Translations under genes and position numbers: made by a program
The notes under the pieces: model-generated
What the model was told of the DNA's origin: nothing
Database searches by the model: none
Seen by the model: only the letters and a program-made list of their open reading frames with translations
NCBI GenBank assembly: GCA_035503515.1
Contig: DATJTJ010000003.1
Span: 1 to 64,000 of the forward strand
Source: DAIDKA01 sp035503515
GTDB lineage: Bacteria; Pseudomonadota; Gammaproteobacteria; Steroidobacterales; Steroidobacteraceae
Length of the DNA: 64,000 nt
Direction of reading: 5' to 3'
Shown here: piece after piece, positions 33,874-42,576 of the stretch
Position numbering within the stretch: the stretch's first letter is position 1
Layout of the letters: each line of letters begins with the position of its first letter

Positions 33874-34878
33874 TCAGGGCAGCTGCGGGGCGACCTCGAA
33901 GGCGAACAGCCGGGCGGACTGCTGCGCGAACTCGAGCGGCATGTCGCCGAACATCATGTGGCAGAGGAAGAAGTTGCCACCCGCCACTTCGGTCTCCGCG
34001 CGCACGTAGGCGGCCACGCGCTGCGGGGAGCCTGCGATCGCCATGCCCCTGCCTTCGAGTTCGTCCCACTGCGTCGGCATGGGCATCGGAAAAGGCACCT
34101 GGCGGGCATCCCAGATCGCCGACAGCGAGGCGCGCCAGCGCGGATAGGCCGCGCGGGCCGCCGCCTGCGCCTGGGCGTCGGTCTCCGCCACCACCACGTG
34201 GCGGGCGACCCCCATGAACGGCAGGTCCTGCTCGGCGCGTCCGAGTTTCTGCCATTCCTGCCGGTAGCGCTCCAGGGCAGGCCGCGTGGCGGCCGCCGGT
34301 CGCAGCGACACCACGTTGGCCGCGACGGATGCCGCCCACGCGGCCCCTTCCGGGTGTCCCAGCCCGTACCAGAGGGGGGGTCGCGGTTGCTGCAGGCTCT
34401 GCAGCACCATCGGGAAATCGCGCACCTCGAAGAATTCGCCCGCAAAGTTCACCTGCGGCGAAGTCAGCGCGCGCAGCACGATGTCGCGCGCCTCCTCGTA
34501 CCGCCGGGCCATGGTCCCGGGGTCGACACCGTAGATGTCCTGTTCGATGCCGACTGCGCCGCGACCCATGCCCACCTGCAGCCGTCCGCCGCTCATCTGA
34601 TCGAGCATGCAGATCTCCTCGGCCAGCCGCATCGGGTGATACAGCCCCGCCACGTACACCATGGGGCCGAAGCGCAGCTGCCGCGTGCGCTGCGCGACCG
34701 CGGACAGAAAGATGTTCGGCGACGGCGCAAAGCCCAGCGGGGTGCCGTGGTGCTCGGCGACGTGATAGGAGTAGAAGCCCGACTGGTCCAGGGTTTCCAC
34801 GAAGCGCAGACGCGCCTCGTAGTGCTCGCGCGGCGTGCGGCCGCTGTCGTCGACATGGTCCATCACGCCGTACTTCAT
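33874..34878 (-). CDS. Luciferase-like (LLM class) flavin-dependent oxidoreductase
   Basis: A 334-residue TIM-barrel flavin monooxygenase-type protein of unknown substrate. Family features include YHVAEHHGTPLGFAPSPN, RFGPMVYVAGLYHPMRLAEE, GGRLQVGMGRG and the C-terminal GSPQRVAAYV. It converges on the FimX-like gene with an 8-base gap and precedes nothing obvious in its pathway, although it sits next to the hopanoid/isoprenoid genes and on the same strand as ispA. A role in hopanoid chemistry would be speculation. Confidence 0.8.
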   Translation of the reverse strand: MKYGVMDHVDDSGRTPREHYEARLRFVETLDQSGFYSYHVAEHHGTPLGFAPSPNIFLSAVAQRTRQLRFGPMVYVAGLYHPMRLAEEICMLDQMSGGRLQVGMGRGAVGIEQDIYGVDPGTMARRYEEARDIVLRALTSPQVNFAGEFFEVRDFPMVLQSLQQPRPPLWYGLGHPEGAAWAASVAANVVSLRPAAATRPALERYRQEWQKLGRAEQDLPFMGVARHVVVAETDAQAQAAARAAYPRWRASLSAIWDARQVPFPMPMPTQWDELEGRGMAIAGSPQRVAAYVRAETEVAGGNFFLCHMMFGDMPLEFAQQSARLFAFEVAPQLP

Positions 34879-34903
34879 CGACCCACTCTCTTCGACTGCG
34901 GCG

Positions 34904-35821
34904 CTAGGACTGGCGCTTCAGCAGCCATTCCGCCAGCAGTCGCAGCGGATCGGCCTTGGCGCCGAAGGGTTCGAGGGCCTCGAGCGCCTCGCCGTGCAGT
35001 TTGTGCATGCGGGCCTGCGAAGCCTCGATACCGATGACGGCCGGATAGGTGGGCTTGGCGCGGGCGCTGTCGGCACCGGTGGCCTTGCCCAGCGTCGACA
35101 CATCGCCCAGCACGTCCAGCAGGTCATCCTGGATCTGGAACGCCAGGCCGATGGCGGTCGCGAAGCGGGCCAGGTCATCCGCCAGCGCGCGGCTGAGCGT
35201 CGGGACGCACGCCGCGGCCATCATCACGCTGACCTTGATCAGGGCGCCGGTCTTGCGCGCGTGCATCTGTTCGACCTCGGCGATCCCGATCGCCTTGCCC
35301 TGCACCGACAGGTCGACCGCCTGGCCGCCGGCCATGCCGAACGTGCCGCTGGCCTCGGCCAGCAGATCGATGAGCCTGAGGCGGATCGCGGGATCGCGCG
35401 GCAGCTGCGGATCGCGGGCCAGCAGCTGAAAGGCGAGCGGCTGCAGGGCATCGCCCACGAGCACCGCCGTCGCCTCGTCGAAGGCCTTGTGGCAGGTCGG
35501 CCGGCCGCGGCGCAGATCATCATCGTCCATCGCCGGCAGGTCATCGTGCACCAGCGAATAGACGTGGACCAGTTCGATGGCGCAGGCGGCGGCCTCGACC
35601 TGGGCTTCTTCCAGACCCAGGGTACGGCCGGTGGCGAACACCAGCGCCGGCCGGATGCGCTTGCCCCCGCCGAGCACGCTGTAGCGCATGGCCTCATGCA
35701 GCCGCGTCGGCACCTCGTCGGCGCGCGGCAGGCGGGCGGCCAGAGCCTGCTCCATGCGCGTCTGCCATTGCGTGAGCTGCTGACCGAAGGCGGCGAGATC
35801 GCCCCGCAGCTGGGCCGTCAA
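34904..35821 (-). CDS. ispA: Farnesyl diphosphate synthase
   Basis: Condenses IPP with DMAPP and GPP to farnesyl diphosphate, the squalene precursor. The 305-residue product has the first Asp-rich motif DDLPAMDDDD (93-102) with RRGRPTCHKAF, the second as QDDLLDVLGD (232-236), and GGGKRIRP for IPP binding. The start overlaps the hpnH stop by four bases. In E. coli and many relatives ispA lies between xseB and dxs; here that pair is adjacent and ispA is in the hopanoid locus instead. Confidence 0.95.
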   Translation of the reverse strand: MTAQLRGDLAAFGQQLTQWQTRMEQALAARLPRADEVPTRLHEAMRYSVLGGGKRIRPALVFATGRTLGLEEAQVEAAACAIELVHVYSLVHDDLPAMDDDDLRRGRPTCHKAFDEATAVLVGDALQPLAFQLLARDPQLPRDPAIRLRLIDLLAEASGTFGMAGGQAVDLSVQGKAIGIAEVEQMHARKTGALIKVSVMMAAACVPTLSRALADDLARFATAIGLAFQIQDDLLDVLGDVSTLGKATGADSARAKPTYPAVIGIEASQARMHKLHGEALEALEPFGAKADPLRLLAEWLLKRQS

Positions 35822-36978
35822 AGCAAATCACCCTCGATCTTGCGATCGGGCCGCTTGATCGCGGCCACCGGGATCACGATCTCCCCGGCCGGCACCGCGG
35901 GGCTCTCCAGATTCAGCGCCAGATCCTTCGCCATGGGCCCCGACACCCGGGGTCCGCGCAGCGAGGTGAGCAGCGCCTTGAGCGGATGGCGGAACGCATC
36001 GTTGACGGCCGTGCCTTCGAAGCCGCAATGCGCCATGCAGTTGTTGCAGCGGGGATTGTTGCCGATGCCGTACTTGTCCCATTCGGTATCCTCGATCAGG
36101 GACCGGTAGCTGGGGGCATAGCCCTCATCGGAGAGCAGGTAGCAGGGCCGCTGCCAGCCGAATACGTTGTAGGTGGGATTGCTCCAGGGCGTGCAGGCAT
36201 AGGACTGGTTGCCGGCCAGGAAATCCAGGAACAGCGAGGAGTGATTGAAGGTCCAGGCGCGCTTGCTGCCGTCGGGCGTGCGGGACTGGCGGCGGCGCTT
36301 GAACACTTCCCGGAACAGGCGCTTGCTGGCACTGCGACCGAGGAACACATCCTGGCGCGGGGCGTGCTCGTAGCTGAACCCCGGCGACACGGTGATGCCT
36401 TCGATTCCGAGCTTCATGGCCGTGTCGAAGAACTCCGCGACCTCGTCCGGGTTTTCGCCACTGAACAGGGTGCAGTTGATGGTGACCCGGAAGCCCCGCG
36501 AGCGGGCCAGGCGGATGGCCTCCACGGCCTTGTCGTAGACCCCTTCCATGCACACCGACTCGTCGTGCCGCTCGCGGTTGCCGTCCAGGTGGATGGAGAA
36601 GGTCAGGTACCGGGAAGGCTGGTACTCGTCGATGTGCTTGGCCAGCAGGATGGCATTGGTACACAGGTAGACGAACTTGCGGCGGGCCACGATGCCGGCC
36701 ACGATCTGGGGCATCTCCTTGTGGATCAGCGGCTCTCCGCCCGGAATCGACACCATGGGCGCACCGCACTCGTCCACGGCCTTCAGGGCGTCCTGAAGGC
36801 TCACCCGCTTCTGCAGGATCTCCTTCGGGTAGTCGATCTTGCCGCAGCCGGCGCAGGCCAAGTTGCATTGAAACAACGGTTCCAGCATCAGCACCAGGGG
36901 ATAGCGACGGTCACGGCGCAGCTTGCGCCCCGCGATATAGGTCGCGACCTTCAGCTGCTGAATCAACGGTATGCCCAT
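35818..36978 (-). CDS. hpnH: Adenosylhopane synthase, radical SAM HpnH
   Basis: Couples a 5'-deoxyadenosyl radical to diploptene, the first step of hopanoid side-chain extension. The 386-residue product has the radical SAM cluster CNLACAGCGK (CxxxCxxC), SIPGGEPLIHKE and a C-terminal Cys cluster RCNNCMAHCGFEG. It begins MGIPLIQQLK, typical of HpnH. It overlaps ispA by four bases and lies 36 bases after idi, forming an idi-hpnH-ispA unit. Confidence 0.95.
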   Translation of the reverse strand: MGIPLIQQLKVATYIAGRKLRRDRRYPLVLMLEPLFQCNLACAGCGKIDYPKEILQKRVSLQDALKAVDECGAPMVSIPGGEPLIHKEMPQIVAGIVARRKFVYLCTNAILLAKHIDEYQPSRYLTFSIHLDGNRERHDESVCMEGVYDKAVEAIRLARSRGFRVTINCTLFSGENPDEVAEFFDTAMKLGIEGITVSPGFSYEHAPRQDVFLGRSASKRLFREVFKRRRQSRTPDGSKRAWTFNHSSLFLDFLAGNQSYACTPWSNPTYNVFGWQRPCYLLSDEGYAPSYRSLIEDTEWDKYGIGNNPRCNNCMAHCGFEGTAVNDAFRHPLKALLTSLRGPRVSGPMAKDLALNLESPAVPAGEIVIPVAAIKRPDRKIEGDLL

Positions 36979-37014
36979 GCGGTCTCGCCCTATGCCTAAG
37001 CCAGAAAGTCCGTA

Positions 37015-37608
37015 TTATGAACGTGTTGAGACCACCGCGGGGCGGTGATCGTTCCAGACCCGTTCCCATTCCATAATGAACCAGGGGGTAAACTGCCCCG
37101 GCTGGCGCTGCGCCATCTCATCGTCCAGCTGCTGCGGGCTCACCCACCGCAGGCCCGCGATCTCGGCCGGGTCGGGCCGGATCGGGTTTGGGGTATGCCC
37201 GATGTACACCGAGCACAGCTCGTTTTCGGCCCCGTTGGCATCCCATTGGGCCTGGTACTGGAATTTGAACAGGAACTCCAGGGGGCAGCGCAGGCCCAAT
37301 TCCTCGTACAGGCGCCGGTGGATGGCCGAATCCATGGTCTCCGAGCGGCGGGGATGACTGCAGCAGCTGTTGGACCAGTACAATGGCCACAGCCTTTTGC
37401 CCGCTGCACGCTGCTGCAGCAGGAGTTCGCCCTCGGCATTGAATATGAGCAAGGAGAAAGCCCGGTGTAAGATGCCTCGGCCATCATGGCATCGCGCCTT
37501 GCTCATGTGCCCGACTTCGCGGTCAGCCTCATCGACGAGGATGAGGGTATCGGCATCAGCTAACGATTCTGCACCCTCTGTTGCGACATCCGCCCGACCA
37601 TCATCCAT
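37015..37608 (-). CDS. idi: Isopentenyl-diphosphate delta-isomerase, type I
   Basis: Interconverts IPP and DMAPP. The 197-residue Nudix-fold product has the catalytic Cys in SNSCCSHPR, the ELGL segment with the catalytic Glu, RWVSPQQL and the C-terminal FTPWF. The ATG at 37608 is supported by GGAGG nine bases upstream; the longer open frame is antisense to hpnI. It is divergent from hpnI with only 24 bases between the start codons. Type I Idi is optional in bacteria that use the MEP pathway (dxs is in this window), and here it is linked to hopanoid genes. Confidence 0.93.
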   Translation of the reverse strand: MDDGRADVATEGAESLADADTLILVDEADREVGHMSKARCHDGRGILHRAFSLLIFNAEGELLLQQRAAGKRLWPLYWSNSCCSHPRRSETMDSAIHRRLYEELGLRCPLEFLFKFQYQAQWDANGAENELCSVYIGHTPNPIRPDPAEIAGLRWVSPQQLDDEMAQRQPGQFTPWFIMEWERVWNDHRPAVVSTRS

Positions 37609-37632
37609 CAACAGGCACCTCCAGTCCGAAGC

Positions 37633-38859
37633 ATGATAACCGCCCCGGAAACAGCCACGCCAGCCTTCCTGCCCGACCTCTCGCTGCTCGCCTGGACCGG
37701 TACGGGGCTCGCGACGCTGGCCGCGATTTACACGCTGATCGCACTGGTGGGGGCGGTCCTGCGGCCGCGGCGCGCGCACGCCTGGCCCACCGCGCTCCCG
37801 CGTCCCGGGGTCACCATCCTCAAGCCGCTGTGCGGTGCGGAGCCGCGGCTCTACGAGTGCCTGTACAGCTTCTGCACCCAGGCCTGGCCGCAGTTGCAGA
37901 TCGTCTTCGGCGTGCGCGATCCCGCCGACCCCGCCGTCGCCGTGGTGCGACGCCTGCAGCATGAATTCCCCGCCCTGGACCTGGCGCTGGTGCAGGACGG
38001 CACGCATCACGGCAGCAACGCCAAGGTGAGCAACCTCATCAACATCATGGCCATGGCCCGGCACGATCATCTGATCATCGTCGACAGCGACATCCGGGTG
38101 GGCCCGGGCTACGTGGAGCGGGTCGTGGCCCCGCTGCTGGATGAGTCGGTGGGCATCGTGACCTGCCCGTACGTGGGGCGGCCGCTGCCGGACCTGTGGT
38201 CACAGCTGGGCGCCCAGTTCATCAACGGCTGGTTCGTGCCCTCGGTGTTCGTGGCCGCCCTGTTCGGCTCGCGGGCCTTTGCCTTCGGCGCGACGATCGC
38301 GCTGCGCCGCAAGGTGCTCGAGGCCATCGGCGGACTGCCGGCGATCGCGGATCAGCTGGCCGATGACTACCGGCTGGGGGAACTGACGCGGGAGCTCGGG
38401 CTCAGGACCGTACTTTCGGGTGAGGTGGTGGAAACCGTGGTCGAGGAGCGCAGCCTCCAGGACCTGATCGGCCACGAAGTGCGCTGGCTGCGGACCATCA
38501 AGGCCGTGCGGCCGGTCGGCTACAGCCTCGCCTTCGTGACGTTCGCCCTGCCCGTCGCCCTGATCGGGGTGCTGCTGTCGGGTTTCGCCCCGCCGTCGCT
38601 GCTGGCGCTGGCCGCCGCCGCGGCGCTGCGTCTTGGGATGCATGTGTTCTGGAGTGCGGACCGCGACCGCTCGGTGTGGACCCGGCTGTGGGCCATGCCG
38701 CTGCATGATTGCGTGCTTTTCGGCCTGTGGTGCTGGGGCTTCGTCGGGCAGCGGGTCAACTGGCGCCAGACGAGCTTCCATCTGGCCCAGGATGGCTCGG
38801 TCTGCGCACTGCGCACGGGTCTGGACAAACGCCTGGCGACGCAGCTCGAGAACGATTGA
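37633..38859 (+). CDS. hpnI: Hopanoid glycosyltransferase HpnI
   Basis: Family 21-type glycosyltransferase that attaches N-acetylglucosamine to bacteriohopanetetrol. The 408-residue membrane protein has an N-terminal helix (about 18-42), the catalytic domain with VTILKPLCGAEP, the metal-binding DSD in IIVDSDIRVG, a DDYRLGE segment and the QxxRW-like HEVRWLRTIK, and C-terminal helices (about 290-330 and 355-375). The ATG at 37633 has no clear ribosome binding site and the space to idi is 24 bases, so a leaderless start is possible. It abuts hpnK without a gap. Confidence 0.93.
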   Translation: MITAPETATPAFLPDLSLLAWTGTGLATLAAIYTLIALVGAVLRPRRAHAWPTALPRPGVTILKPLCGAEPRLYECLYSFCTQAWPQLQIVFGVRDPADPAVAVVRRLQHEFPALDLALVQDGTHHGSNAKVSNLINIMAMARHDHLIIVDSDIRVGPGYVERVVAPLLDESVGIVTCPYVGRPLPDLWSQLGAQFINGWFVPSVFVAALFGSRAFAFGATIALRRKVLEAIGGLPAIADQLADDYRLGELTRELGLRTVLSGEVVETVVEERSLQDLIGHEVRWLRTIKAVRPVGYSLAFVTFALPVALIGVLLSGFAPPSLLALAAAAALRLGMHVFWSADRDRSVWTRLWAMPLHDCVLFGLWCWGFVGQRVNWRQTSFHLAQDGSVCALRTGLDKRLATQLEND

Positions 38860-39723
38860 GTGCGCGCAGGCGCTGCGGGTTCGGCGGGCTGCCGGCGCCT
38901 GTGCATCATCACGGCCGATGATTTCGGCCTGCACCCTGCCGTCAACGAGGCGGTGGAGAGCGCCCACCGCAACGGCATACTCACCGCGACGAGCCTGATG
39001 GTGGGGGCCCCGGCGGCGCAGGATGCGGCGCGGCGCGCCCGGGCCCTGCCCGGGTTGCATGTGGGTCTGCACCTGACGCTGGCCGACGGGCGGGCCGTAC
39101 TGCCGCGAGCCCGGATCCCGGATCTGGTCGACGCCGACAATCGCTTCCACGACGACATGGTCGGCGCCGGCTGGCGCTTTTTCGCCCTGCCGCGGGTGCG
39201 GGCGCAGTTGGCCGCCGAAATCCGCGCCCAGTTCGCGGCCTTCGCCGCCCTGGGACTCAGGCTCGATCATCTGGACGCGCACAAGCACTTCCACCTGCAC
39301 CCGACCGTGCTGTCGCTGGCGATGGGCATCGGACGGGAGTTCGGGTTGCGGGCAGTGCGGGTCCCCGCGGAACCGGGCCTCGCGACGGCGCAGCTGCTGC
39401 GCCCCTGGCTTGCCCTGATGCGCTCGCGGCTGCGGCGGGCGGGCCTGTTGAGCAATGACCAGATCTTCGGCCTGGGTCACAGTGGCGCCATGACCGAATC
39501 GCGGTTGCTGCGGATCGTGCAGGCGCTGCCGGCGGGCGTGACGGAGATCTATCTGCATCCGGCCACGGTTTCCGGGGCCGCCATCGCCGCCTCCATGCCG
39601 CAGTACCGGCATCAGGAGGAACTGCGTGCCCTGCTCAGTCCCGCGATCCGCGCGGCGCTGGGCGATGCCGCCATCCGCCTGGGTGGCTATGCCGACATCG
39701 AAACCTTCCGGGCGGCGCCATGA
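38860..39723 (+). CDS. hpnK: Hopanoid deacetylase HpnK
   Basis: YdjC/ChbG-fold deacetylase that removes acetate from the N-acetylglucosaminyl hopanoid made by HpnI. The 287-residue product has CIITADDFGLHPAVN with the metal-binding DD, GLHVGLHLTLADGR, LDHLDAHKHFHLHP and EIYLHPATV. The GTG start at 38860 immediately follows the hpnI stop. Its own stop overlaps hpnL by four bases. Confidence 0.94.
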   Translation: MRAGAAGSAGCRRLCIITADDFGLHPAVNEAVESAHRNGILTATSLMVGAPAAQDAARRARALPGLHVGLHLTLADGRAVLPRARIPDLVDADNRFHDDMVGAGWRFFALPRVRAQLAAEIRAQFAAFAALGLRLDHLDAHKHFHLHPTVLSLAMGIGREFGLRAVRVPAEPGLATAQLLRPWLALMRSRLRRAGLLSNDQIFGLGHSGAMTESRLLRIVQALPAGVTEIYLHPATVSGAAIAASMPQYRHQEELRALLSPAIRAALGDAAIRLGGYADIETFRAAP

Positions 39724-40682
39724 AGTGGGCGATGCGGCTCGCCCTGGCGCTCGGCACGGCGCTGTGCGTCGCCCTGATCGTGCGCGAGGGCCTCGGCCCG
39801 ATTCTCGCCCTGCTGGCAGCGGCCGGCTGGCGGCTGCTGTGGCTGGTGCCGCTGCACGCGCTGCCGCTGCTGCTCGACGCCCTGGGATGGCGCCAGCTGC
39901 TCAGGGCGGCCCAGGTGGCGGCGCCCGCAAGCGCCGCGCCGCGCCTCTGGGTCGTCGCTGCGGTACGCGAGGCGGTCAACCGCCTGCTGCCCGTCGCCAA
40001 TATCGGCGGAGAGATCGTCGGCATCCGGCTGGTATGCCGCCTCGGCGGGGATCCGGCACCGGTTGCCGCCAGCGTGGTGGTGGAGGTGCTGCTGACCATC
40101 ATCAGCCAGCTGCTGTTCGCCGCCGCCGGCGTGCTGATCCTGCTGCGGCTGACCGGCGCGGCGGCCATCGCCTCGCAGCTACTGCTCGCCCTGGCCTTCG
40201 GCGTTGCGCTGGTCGCGGCGCTATACCTGCTGATCCACCGCGGATCGGTCTTCGAACGCATCCTGCGCGGCGTCGAGGGCATGCTGGACCTGCCGTCACA
40301 GTTGCGCGGTATGCTCGGCCAGGCGGCGGCGCTGGATGCGCGGCTGCGCGAGCTGCTCGGACAGCGCGCGGCGCTGCTCGCCACCCTCCTGTGGCAGCTG
40401 GCCGGCTTCGTCGCCGGCGCCCTCGAGACCTGGCTGGCGCTGCGCTGGCTGCAGCATCCGGTCGGCTTCGCGACCGCGCTGGCGCTGGAGAGCCTGACGC
40501 AGGCCATCCGGCATTTCATATTCGTCGTGCCGGCGGGCCTTGGCGTGCAGGAGGCCGGACTGGTCGGATTTGGTTATCTTCTGGGTTTGGGGAACGACGC
40601 CGGCATCGCCCTGTCGCTTGCGAAGCGCATGCGCGAGGTCCTGTTCGGCGTGCCGGCCCTGGTCTACTGGCAACTGGCTTGA
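39720..40682 (+). CDS. hpnL: Hopanoid-associated membrane protein HpnL
   Basis: Polytopic inner-membrane protein of 320 residues with about seven to eight hydrophobic helices. It belongs to the flippase-like MprF-N-terminal-type family that accompanies hopanoid genes (HpnL); conserved pieces include NRLLPVANIGGEIVG and PAGLGVQEAG. A role in hopanoid transport or lateral movement is proposed for the family but not settled. It overlaps hpnK by four bases and is followed after 8 bases by the diiron protein gene. Confidence 0.88.
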   Translation: MKWAMRLALALGTALCVALIVREGLGPILALLAAAGWRLLWLVPLHALPLLLDALGWRQLLRAAQVAAPASAAPRLWVVAAVREAVNRLLPVANIGGEIVGIRLVCRLGGDPAPVAASVVVEVLLTIISQLLFAAAGVLILLRLTGAAAIASQLLLALAFGVALVAALYLLIHRGSVFERILRGVEGMLDLPSQLRGMLGQAAALDARLRELLGQRAALLATLLWQLAGFVAGALETWLALRWLQHPVGFATALALESLTQAIRHFIFVVPAGLGVQEAGLVGFGYLLGLGNDAGIALSLAKRMREVLFGVPALVYWQLA

Positions 40683-40690
40683 GTGATGTG

Positions 40691-41572
40691 ATGTCGACAG
40701 CAGCGATTGAGATCGGATCCCGGGCGCACCGCGAGTTGCTCGCGCGCTTCTTCATGGACAGTTACGTGGAATTCGTTCCCGAGCAGGTCCAGTGGCCGGC
40801 GTTGAGCGCGGAGTCCAGGCAACGGCTGGTGTCGCTGCCGTTCTGGCAGGAAGCCGTGGCGACGGAGAACGTCACCTCGAACACCGTCGCCGCGGCCGCC
40901 GCGCTCGAACCGGATCCAGACCTGCGCCAGGCGATCGAGCTGCAGGGCTTCGAAGAGGGCCGCCACGCGCGGCTGCTGCAGGCCCTGACCACGCACTACG
41001 ACATCCGCGTCGACAATCCCCCGCGTTACCAGCCGCGCGACCTGGAGCATGACTTCCTGTTCGCCGGCTTCGGCGAGTGCTTCGATTCGTTTTTCGCCTT
41101 TGGCCTGTTCGCGCTGGCGCGCGAGTCCGGCTACTTCGAGCCCAGGCTGGTGGAGGTCTTCGAGCCGGTGGTGCAGGAGGAGGCGCGCCACATCCTGTTC
41201 TTCGTCAACTGGGTCAAGTACCGCCGCTCGCAGCTGCCCTGGTGGCGGCGGCCGGGGTTTTCCCTGCGCTGCGGCTGGATCATCCTCAAGCAGGTCTGGA
41301 GCCGCGCCAAAACCGCACGCACCCTGGGCGGCGGGGACGGCCCGCCGCAGCCCGCCGCGGCCGCAGGGGCGCTCGGCGGCGACGATGGCGAGAATTTCAC
41401 CCTGAGCGCGCACCAGGACCTGGGCGAGGATGTGACGCTGCACAAGCTGCTGGGACTGTGCCTGCGCGAGAACGCGGCTCGTCTGGCGCCCTATGATGCG
41501 CGGCTGCTGCGGCCGCGCCTGGTGCCCACGCTCGCGCGGTTCATGTACCGGGTGCTGCCGAAGAGCCTCTGA
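40691..41572 (+). CDS. Putative diiron oxidase of the hopanoid operon (ferritin-like)
   Basis: A 293-residue ferritin-like protein of unknown function. The spacing of carboxylate and His residues gives a complete four-helix diiron site: Glu60 (ATEN), Glu89 and His92 (EEGRH), Glu129 (GECF), Glu164 and His167 (EEARH). After about residue 190 the sequence has an amphipathic basic stretch (RCGWIILKQVWSRAK), a Gly/Pro/Ala-rich loop and a C-terminal helical part. It is the last gene of hpnI-hpnK-hpnL, 8 bases after hpnL, and converges on hpnA. The diiron assignment comes from visible motifs; an oxygenase or desaturase acting on hopanoids is inference. Iron storage is unlikely given its location and extra domain. 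Confidence 0.75.
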   Translation: MSTAAIEIGSRAHRELLARFFMDSYVEFVPEQVQWPALSAESRQRLVSLPFWQEAVATENVTSNTVAAAAALEPDPDLRQAIELQGFEEGRHARLLQALTTHYDIRVDNPPRYQPRDLEHDFLFAGFGECFDSFFAFGLFALARESGYFEPRLVEVFEPVVQEEARHILFFVNWVKYRRSQLPWWRRPGFSLRCGWIILKQVWSRAKTARTLGGGDGPPQPAAAAGALGGDDGENFTLSAHQDLGEDVTLHKLLGLCLRENAARLAPYDARLLRPRLVPTLARFMYRVLPKSL

Positions 41573-41577
41573 ACGCT

Positions 41578-42576
41578 TCAGCGGGCGAGGTAGCCCGCAT
41601 CGCGGAACCAGCGCACGGCGTCCTGGAAGGCGATGGCCGGATCGCGCCAGGTGTAGCCGAGCTCCCGCGCCGCCTTGGCACTGGAGAAGTACATGCGCTT
41701 GCGCGACATGCGCACGCCTTCCACGGTGATGCGGGTGCCGCGGCCGCTGAGGCGGGCGAAGGCTTCAGCCACGTAGGCGATCGGCAGTACCACCCCGTGT
41801 GGCAGACGGATGCGCGGCGCCGGCCGGCCGGCGATCCGCGTCACCTGCGTCAGGATCTCCTGCAGGGTCAGATTGGTGCCCCCCAGGATGTAGCGCTCGC
41901 CGGCACGACCCCGTTCCAGGGCCAGCAGGTGTCCGCGTGCGATGTCGTCCACGTGCGCGATGTTCAGACCCGTGTCGACGTAGGCGGGCGTGCGTCCGGC
42001 CGCCGCATCCAGCACGATCTGGCCGGTGGGAGTCGGTTTGATGTCGCAGGGACCGACGGGGGTCGACGGATTGACGATCACGACCCAGCGCCTGGCCGCA
42101 TCCGACCGGTACCAGTCGTGCACCAGCTGCTCGCCCCGGAACTTGGAGCGCTTGTAGTGGCCGATCATGTCGGCCTCCGTGGCGATGCTGGTTTCGTCGG
42201 CGATCAGGCCCTGGGTGAGACGCAGGGTCGCGACGCTGCTGGTGTAGACGATGCGGGCGACGCCCGCCCGTTCGGCGGCCTCCAGCAACGCGCGGGTGCC
42301 TTCGACATTGGTGGCGTACAGGTCCGCAGGGTTCGGTGCCCACAGCCGGTAATCGGCGGCCACGTGGAACAACGCCCCGCACCCCGCGAGGGCCGTGGCG
42401 TAGGAGCCCGGATCACGCAGGTCGCCCGTCACCACTTCGACGGGCAGGCCGGCGAGGTTGCGCCGGTCCGAACCGGCCCTCGCCAGGGCCCTTATGCGCC
42501 AGCCGTCGGCAATCAGCGCGCGGGCCACCGCCGCCCCGACGAACCCGGTGGCCCCGGTGATGAAGGCCTGTCTCAT
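41578..42576 (-). CDS. hpnA: Hopanoid-associated sugar epimerase HpnA
   Basis: NAD-dependent extended short-chain dehydrogenase of 332 residues. It has the dinucleotide motif ITGATGFVGAAVA at the N-terminus, VYTSSVATL and the catalytic Tyr-Lys in HYKRSKFRGE (YxxxK). The family co-occurs with hopanoid genes; its exact substrate is not established. It overlaps hpnG by four bases and converges on the diiron gene with a 5-base gap. Confidence 0.92.
   Translation of the reverse strand: MRQAFITGATGFVGAAVARALIADGWRIRALARAGSDRRNLAGLPVEVVTGDLRDPGSYATALAGCGALFHVAADYRLWAPNPADLYATNVEGTRALLEAAERAGVARIVYTSSVATLRLTQGLIADETSIATEADMIGHYKRSKFRGEQLVHDWYRSDAARRWVVIVNPSTPVGPCDIKPTPTGQIVLDAAAGRTPAYVDTGLNIAHVDDIARGHLLALERGRAGERYILGGTNLTLQEILTQVTRIAGRPAPRIRLPHGVVLPIAYVAEAFARLSGRGTRITVEGVRMSRKRMYFSSAKAARELGYTWRDPAIAFQDAVRWFRDAGYLAR

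Noticed and set aside
32102..34339. Open frame of 745 codons on the minus strand across the FimX-like gene
   Set aside because: Antisense to a protein with clear PAS, GGDEF and EAL domains; composition typical of a shadow frame.
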